A stretch of 64,000 nucleotides of DNA from the NCBI GenBank assembly GCA_001949185.1, contig BDGG01000015.1, forward strand, positions 662,314-726,313, in the 5' to 3' direction. The position numbers were made by a program, and so were the translations under genes. Shown here one piece after another: positions 59,129 to 64,000 of this stretch (its first letter is position 1; the number at the start of each line of letters is the position of its first letter). The stretch comes from Ramazzottius varieornatus. Its lineage: Eukaryota > Tardigrada > Eutardigrada > Parachela > Ramazzottiidae. Below the pieces are notes generated by a model. The model worked only from the letters and a program-made list of their open reading frames with translations, did no database searches and was not told the origin of the DNA.

Positions 59129-61403
59129 TCACAAGAGACCCTGACGTCGCAAGTCTTCGTAGGTCTTTCTGGAGACGACATTGCCCACGCTGTCCTCGAA
59201 CTCCTCCTCGGCATCAGCTTTCCACTTTTCCCCGCTCTTCATTTTCTTCAAGCGTTCCCACAACTTGACAGCCTCCTCGATGTGGGTGATGTTGGCGAAG
59301 TGCGCCGTGTTGGGAATGCCCAGACAGCGCATGCCGTGAGCGTGGCGCCATTCGCTGAAGTGACGCTGGAACGCTTTCGGTCCGCGGTAGATCTACAAAC
59401 ACCAAAATAATTTACATTTTATTCCGAACAGTGAAAATCGAATTCATCTCTTGGAAATTAGTGTGATGTTATGTTACAGCAGTTAACCGGAATTTCCCTC
59501 AACTGCGGGCTCGGCACATACCTTCGGCAAAATTGTCTTCCAAAGTAGCGCAAGCTTCCAGTGTTTCTTGCTGGAAGCTTGCGTCACTTAAGAAGATAAT
59601 CTTGTCGAGTGTAATTCTTTACGCAAGTGGCGCACGGTTTTAGCATTATTGAATACAAACGTGCGCCACTTGGAAGAAATGATCCGGTCGAGTTCGATCG
59701 CAGAGCAGCCCGAGCTCGCAGTTTTCATTTGATGAAATCTTGCCGTATTTTAGTTTTTGTTAATTATTTGTTAGTATATCTCTCCCGTTATCTACCTGAT
59801 TGCCACAGATCTCGCATGGATAGTTGATGTTCAAGCCGTGGAGTTTGTATAGCCAGTAGGGGATGGGCTTGCCATCCCAGCCTAATGGCAGGTTCTTGGG
59901 GTTGTAGATGACCTCGTCATCCTCGTCCTCCTCTTCCTCGTTATCCAACGCCTCATCGTCCTCCTCCTCCCTCTCTTGCCCAGTTCTCGCTTGCTTTCTC
60001 TGCACATTCTCCTGAGTGTCGTGGCGAATCTCACTGAGGAGTTCCGTCAGCTTGTAGATTTTGGTTTCCAGTGCGGCGATCTCCTTCTCTTCTTCGCTCT
60101 TCTGGTTCAACACCTCTTTCTTAACTAGCAAAGACTCTTCAATTTCGTCTGAACGTTTACCTCGCGCAGCCCACAGTCTCTTTGCTCGCTCCTCTAACGT
60201 TCCACCGCATTTCATGCCGCGTGCGATAAGAGCGGTCTTCAGCTTCTCCAGTCCGACTGACATCAAGTCTTCTGGGCTTTTATACTGCCAGATGTCCAGC
60301 TGGTTGGCTGCAGCCTTGGTGGAAGGTTGGTTCTTCGGCCAGCCAGGAAACGCGCCGATGGACCACTTGTGCAGGAACTCTTTCGAAGCCGTCTCTATTT
60401 CTGCCTTTAGGTCCAAAAGTGGTTTGGTGCGACGAACGAAGTCTGTCAGGTAGTCCAACAGTGCCGTCACATACTGCTTGTATCCATTGGTCGACTTCAC
60501 TTCCTGTAAGGAAAGAGACGTTGCGTGATCCACGTCAAAACGATAAACGCGGCGGGGAAACTAAAACTAGGAGGCTGTTAAAACGGATCGTACAACATGG
60601 CCATGCCAAGTGGCGCACCTTCCCATTTTTGGTAGTTCGAAGCGTGCGCGACTTGTCCCAATGCATCGAAGCCAGTGCCGAGCACGCCCCTGACACAAAC
60701 CTACTCTTAAAATGTCGCACATGACGTCACTATGTTACGTGCAGTCACATTCACAACTGGTCGCACTGAGGTGATTCCATGACTTCAAATGCCTTGATTT
60801 CACTGAGTCACAGACGCTCATGCAATTTCTCGGAATTATCGTGCCCTCTACAATATTACTGTGTGAACTGCAGATTTTACCAACCTTAGGAATATCGAAG
60901 AGTTGGTCAAAGATTTTAAGGAAGGTGAAGTAGTCGATCCGTCGGATGCCTTTCAAGTTGAGGTATTTCTCGTAGATGGCATGAAGATCCAGATACCGGC
61001 CTTGACTTTCCTCATCGCTGAATGCCACCAAGGTATCTTCATCGCCACCTTCCCCCATCTTGGCATATGCCGCCACCTGTACAGACAAAGGAACACTGTT
61101 GGCATCCTCGGGATGTTTCTGGTAGTACACTCGTAAATTACGCAGACGGTGGTAGAATTCGTTGAAGGGACTGTTGGACAGCGCGGCGATGTCCTGACGT
61201 CGCAAACCATCCTTGTCTTCGTACAAATCAGCTAGCTTTGCCGTGATCACAGTCAGACGTTCCAGCATTATGCGAATCCGATGTTCAGAGTTGAGCTGCT
61301 CGCGATGGGAAGTCTTCTTCTTGACCATTTCTTGGCTCATCTGCTCCTTTAACCGTTCGCGCTCCTCGTGCAGCACTCGCTGTTGTTCCAGGATGCCCTC
61401 CAT
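59129..61403 (-). CDS. SF3A3: Splicing factor 3A subunit 3 (SF3a60)
   Basis: Three exons on the minus strand (61403-60885, 60503-59796, 59392-59129) give 496 residues; human SF3A3 has 501. The start MEGILEQQRVLHEERERLKE is the SF3a60 helical N terminus. HRIRIMLERL, EDKDGLRRQDIAALS, GRYLDLHAIYEKYLNLK and IFDQLFDIPK follow in family order. The second exon holds GAFPGWPKNQ, a SAP-like helix-extended-loop (GLEKLKTALIARGMKCGGTL, EERAKRLWAARGK), ENVQRKQARTGQEREEEDDE and IYNPKNLPLGWDGKPIPYWL. The zinc finger CEICG...H..EW.H spans the last intron; the end is RKTYEDLRRQGLL. It is a core component of the SF3A complex in the U2 snRNP. It is divergent from CCT2. Confidence 0.97.
59542..59672. repeat. Hairpin repeat array, two units, SF3A3 intron 2
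   Basis: Units at 59542-59589 and 59624-59672, 82 bp apart. In the first, AGTAGCGCAAGCTTCCAG / CTGGAAGCTTGCGTCACT shows compensating changes in both arms. Confidence 0.85.
60608..60656. repeat. Hairpin repeat, single, SF3A3 intron 1
   Basis: CCAAGTGGCGCACCTTCCC / TCGAAGCGTGCGCGACTTG. Confidence 0.8.
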
Positions 61404-61875
61404 CTCTCTTTACGAACGTGTAAGCAATAACCCGTTGGCGGACTTCTTTAGTTACCGAGAATGAGATCTGAGGAAGATGAAGAGCGCCAAACGAAAGGAA
61501 AACGATATCGTCCCTGCGAGAAAATGTACCAAGGTTGAATTGACTGATCAATAAACAAACTGGTGGACAATCAAGTCGACTAAAGAGACGTTAGTGTGGG
61601 TCGAGTCAGCACTGACTCGGCATGTACGAAAATTTCCACCAGGCCCAGCAGATCGATCAATCTATAGATGCATCGATTTCTGATCTAGCCCCGACGGATT
61701 TTATTTTCGGTCCCTCTGGCGAGTCACGTTAGGACTCGTCATAGATTCAGGTAGACTTGATGGTGACTCCGGTTAGATCGGCAAATCGTTGTCATTTCTA
61801 TCACCGTTTCTTCATTCCTGGAAAAGATCCTCCATCTTCTTTCTCCTGGATCTGTTCTGACTTCCGGTCGTGAAA
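61404..61875. promoter_or_regulatory. Bidirectional promoter region of SF3A3 and CCT2
   Basis: The two ATGs are 472 bp apart on opposite strands. The region contains an 18-bp inverted repeat CGAGTCAGCACTGACTCG (61602-61619) and a looser one of the same type, CGAGTCACGTTAGGACTCG, near 61,721-61,739. Both contain TGACTC/GAGTCA-like bZIP half-sites. Promoter function is inferred from orientation. Confidence 0.55.
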
Positions 61876-64000
61876 ATGGTAAGTGGTGTTAGTGTGCTAT
61901 GGACCGTGCGCTGACCGTGCAACGTTTGGTTGTAGGTGAGCCTCAATCCCGTCCAAATTCTCTCTGCCGAAGCTGAGCATGATAAGGCTGAGAATGCGCG
62001 CATGTCATCCTTTGTTGGCGCTATCGCCATCGGTGATCTGGTTAAGAGCACTCTTGGACCAAAAGGAATGGTAAGTAGTTCATGAATTTGTGTTAATCAA
62101 TAGGCAATATGATTCCGTTGTTTTTGCTTTCAGGACAAAATTATCGTGTTCGGAAGCCGGAAAGAAATTCAGGTGACGAATGACGGCGCAACTATCCTGA
62201 AGAACATCGGAATCGATAATCCCGCTGCCAAAGTCCTTGTCGACATCTCGCAAGTACAGGATAGCGAAGTAGGAGATGGGACTACCTCCGTGGCCGTTCT
62301 GGCTGCCGAACTCCTTAAGGTAAAACTGGCTGCGACTGTGTTTTCTTTTGTGACGGAAACGCGCCACTTGAGCGCAACTTATGGTAAGAAGCGCTTCGGG
62401 ACGTCACGGTCTTGCTTATGCGTCTTGTGGTAGACGTGGGTGATGGTATACCGCAGTGACGTCATAAACTGGCTATTGCAACATGGGCTTTCCTGCATGA
62501 GGATTCTAACATGGCTATTCCTCAGAAACCAATTCTCACGCGCCGTTTCTTTCACTGGCTAACACGACGTATTTTGCCTGTTTCAGGAAGCCGAATCGAT
62601 GATTTCTCAGAAGATTCACCCGCAGACCATCATTGCCGGTTGGAGACGAGCAGTGGATCTGGCGAGAGAAGCACTGGGGAATGCCACTTTGAATAACAAG
62701 TAAGTAATTTTTGTTTCGCATTTAGGCATGCGTGAAAACCGATTTGTGCGAATAGAAATCTTATTAGATAAAGAGAGGTCGTCAGTTTTGATCGTTACTT
62801 TTTCTAGGGAGAACGAAGCGCTTTTCTTTCAAGATCTGATCAACATAGCGCGGACAACGCTGAGCTCGAAGATTCTCAATCAGCACAAAGACTTCTTCTC
62901 CAACATGGCCGTCAGTGCTGTCTTACGACTGCGAGAAAGTGGAAACCTTGAGCACATTCAGATCATCAAGAAGACCGGTGGTCAACTTAGCGACTCGTTC
63001 CTTGATGAAGGCAAGCAGCTGGCCTTCGTTTGTCCCTATGCGAAGAGTAGTTTCATGAGAGATCCTTTTCAGGCTTTTTGCTGGAAAAGCATCCCGGTGT
63101 GAATCAGCCCAAGCGCATGGAGAAAGCCAAGATCCTCATTGCCAACACGCCCATGGACACGGACAAGATTAAGGTCTTTGGGTCGCGTATCCGCGTCGAC
63201 TCCACAGCCAAAGTCGCCGAGCTGGAATTGGCGGAGAAGGCCAAGATGAAGGACAAAGTGGACAAGATTGTCAAGCATGGAATAAATGTCTTCATTAACA
63301 GGTAACAAAATCTGTCAGAGTAAAGTCTAGTCTGGTATCAACGTGGATCTTCCTTTGTCGCAGGCAACTCATTTACAACTACCCAGAGCAGCTTTTCGCC
63401 GATGCGGGAGTTATGTCAATAGAGCATGCTGACTTTGACGGCATTGAGCGGTTAGCCTTCGTCCTCGGTGGAGAGATCGTCTCGACCTTCGACCATCCCG
63501 ATAAAGTCAAGCTGGGCCACTGCGATCTGATTGAAGAAGTTTTGGTTGGGGACGAAAAGATGTTGAAGTTTTCGGGTATTTAAAAATTTCACCCAGGTTT
63601 CACTTTCGAATCTGAAGCAATCAAACTCGATAACGTAGTTTTTCCCAAGTGGCGCACGTGTTCGGCGTTGCTGCTAGGAGTGTGCGCCACTTGGGATAAC
63701 GATCTTGACGAGCGCGATTGTTACCTTGTTCAAGTGGAGCACGTTATCAGTGTCTCAGGCTGGAAGAGTGCGCCACTGGCGAAAACAATCTTGTTCAATT
63801 GGTTGGCCGACATTGAGAGGTCCAAAATGGCTCGTTCTTTTTCGTAGGAGTTGCACGAGGAGAAGCTTGCACGATCGTTCTTCGCGGAGCGACTCAGCAG
63901 ATCGTCGACGAAGCTGAACGATCGCTCCATGACGCCTTGTGTGTTCTGCAGCAGACCGTGCAAGACGCGCGGGTGATCTACGGTGGGGGAAGTGGAGAAA
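61876..64000 (+). CDS. CCT2: T-complex protein 1 subunit beta (CCT2), 3' end outside window
   Basis: Eight exons visible: 61876-61878 (ATG only), 61936-62070, 62134-62319, 62587-62699, 62808-63010, 63073-63301, 63364-63576 and 63848 to the edge, about 410 of roughly 530 residues. The group II chaperonin ATPase motifs are intact: [35 protein letters not shown]-type [18 protein letters not shown]; the apical region has [39 protein letters not shown] and [19 protein letters not shown]; then [32 protein letters not shown] and the DARVIYGGG turn. The product is a subunit of the cytosolic TRiC/CCT ring that folds actin and tubulin. The intron after 63010 starts with GC instead of GT (GATGAAG|GCAAGC). 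Confidence 0.97.
62359..62372. repeat. Half hairpin repeat, CCT2 intron 3
   Basis: Only the right-arm motif ACGCGCCACTTGAG is present; no left arm within 100 bp. Confidence 0.45.
63645..63778. repeat. Hairpin repeat array, two units, CCT2 intron 7
   Basis: Units at 63645-63694 and 63730-63778, 85 bp apart, filling most of the 271-bp intron. The linker reads GATAACGATCTTGACGAGCG. Confidence 0.9.

Overview
The window is eukaryotic and animal. Genes have several exons with short GT-AG introns (many 55-90 bp), and recognisable products include metazoan neuronal and signalling proteins: a 5-HT2-type amine receptor, a synaptotagmin with two calcium-binding C2 domains and a YY1-type zinc-finger factor. 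Compact genes of roughly balanced base composition suggest a small-genome invertebrate. A tardigrade would fit, but that is only a guess; nothing here fixes the phylum.

Layout. 1-450 holds exons of an unidentified minus-strand gene. 750-12,300 is a transposon graveyard: a TBP-like pseudogene, a minus-strand Ty3/gypsy relic split by a hAT-like element with an 8-bp target duplication, a plus-strand gypsy relic split by a pogo-like DDE transposon, a protease scrap and a PIF1-type helicase relic. 12,623-14,623 is YY1 (minus). 15,645-20,675 is a tandem pair of damaged F-box-like genes (plus). 21,001-22,304 is CHP1 (minus), diverging from ARFGAP2/3 (23,006-25,905, plus). 26,512-33,856 is the 5-HT2-like receptor (minus, 5.2-kb first intron). 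37,599-38,872 is YEATS4/GAS41 (minus), followed by a putative plus-strand gene at 39.7-40.6 kb. 41,367-44,744 is a second GPCR (minus). 46.6-47.9 kb holds an orphan exon and a disordered acidic protein. 48,264-50,379 is the synaptotagmin (minus). 50.4-59.1 kb is gene-poor. 59,129-61,403 is SF3A3 (minus), sharing a promoter region of under 500 bp with CCT2 (plus, running off the right edge).

The genes do not form a pathway. They are a normal mixture of housekeeping functions (splicing, chaperonin, COPI transport, chromatin) and neuronal or signalling functions.

The most striking structure is a dispersed hairpin repeat: about 42 full copies and three half copies in 64 kb of a 45-55 bp inverted repeat with arms close to AAGTGGCGCACG / CGTGCGCCACTT. 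Copies occur singly or in arrays of two or three with about 80 bp period, and longer elements end in a conserved TTTGCCGAGCTCCCA-like motif. Most clusters lie in introns, none in exons. Five other palindromic MITE-like or non-autonomous elements are also described.
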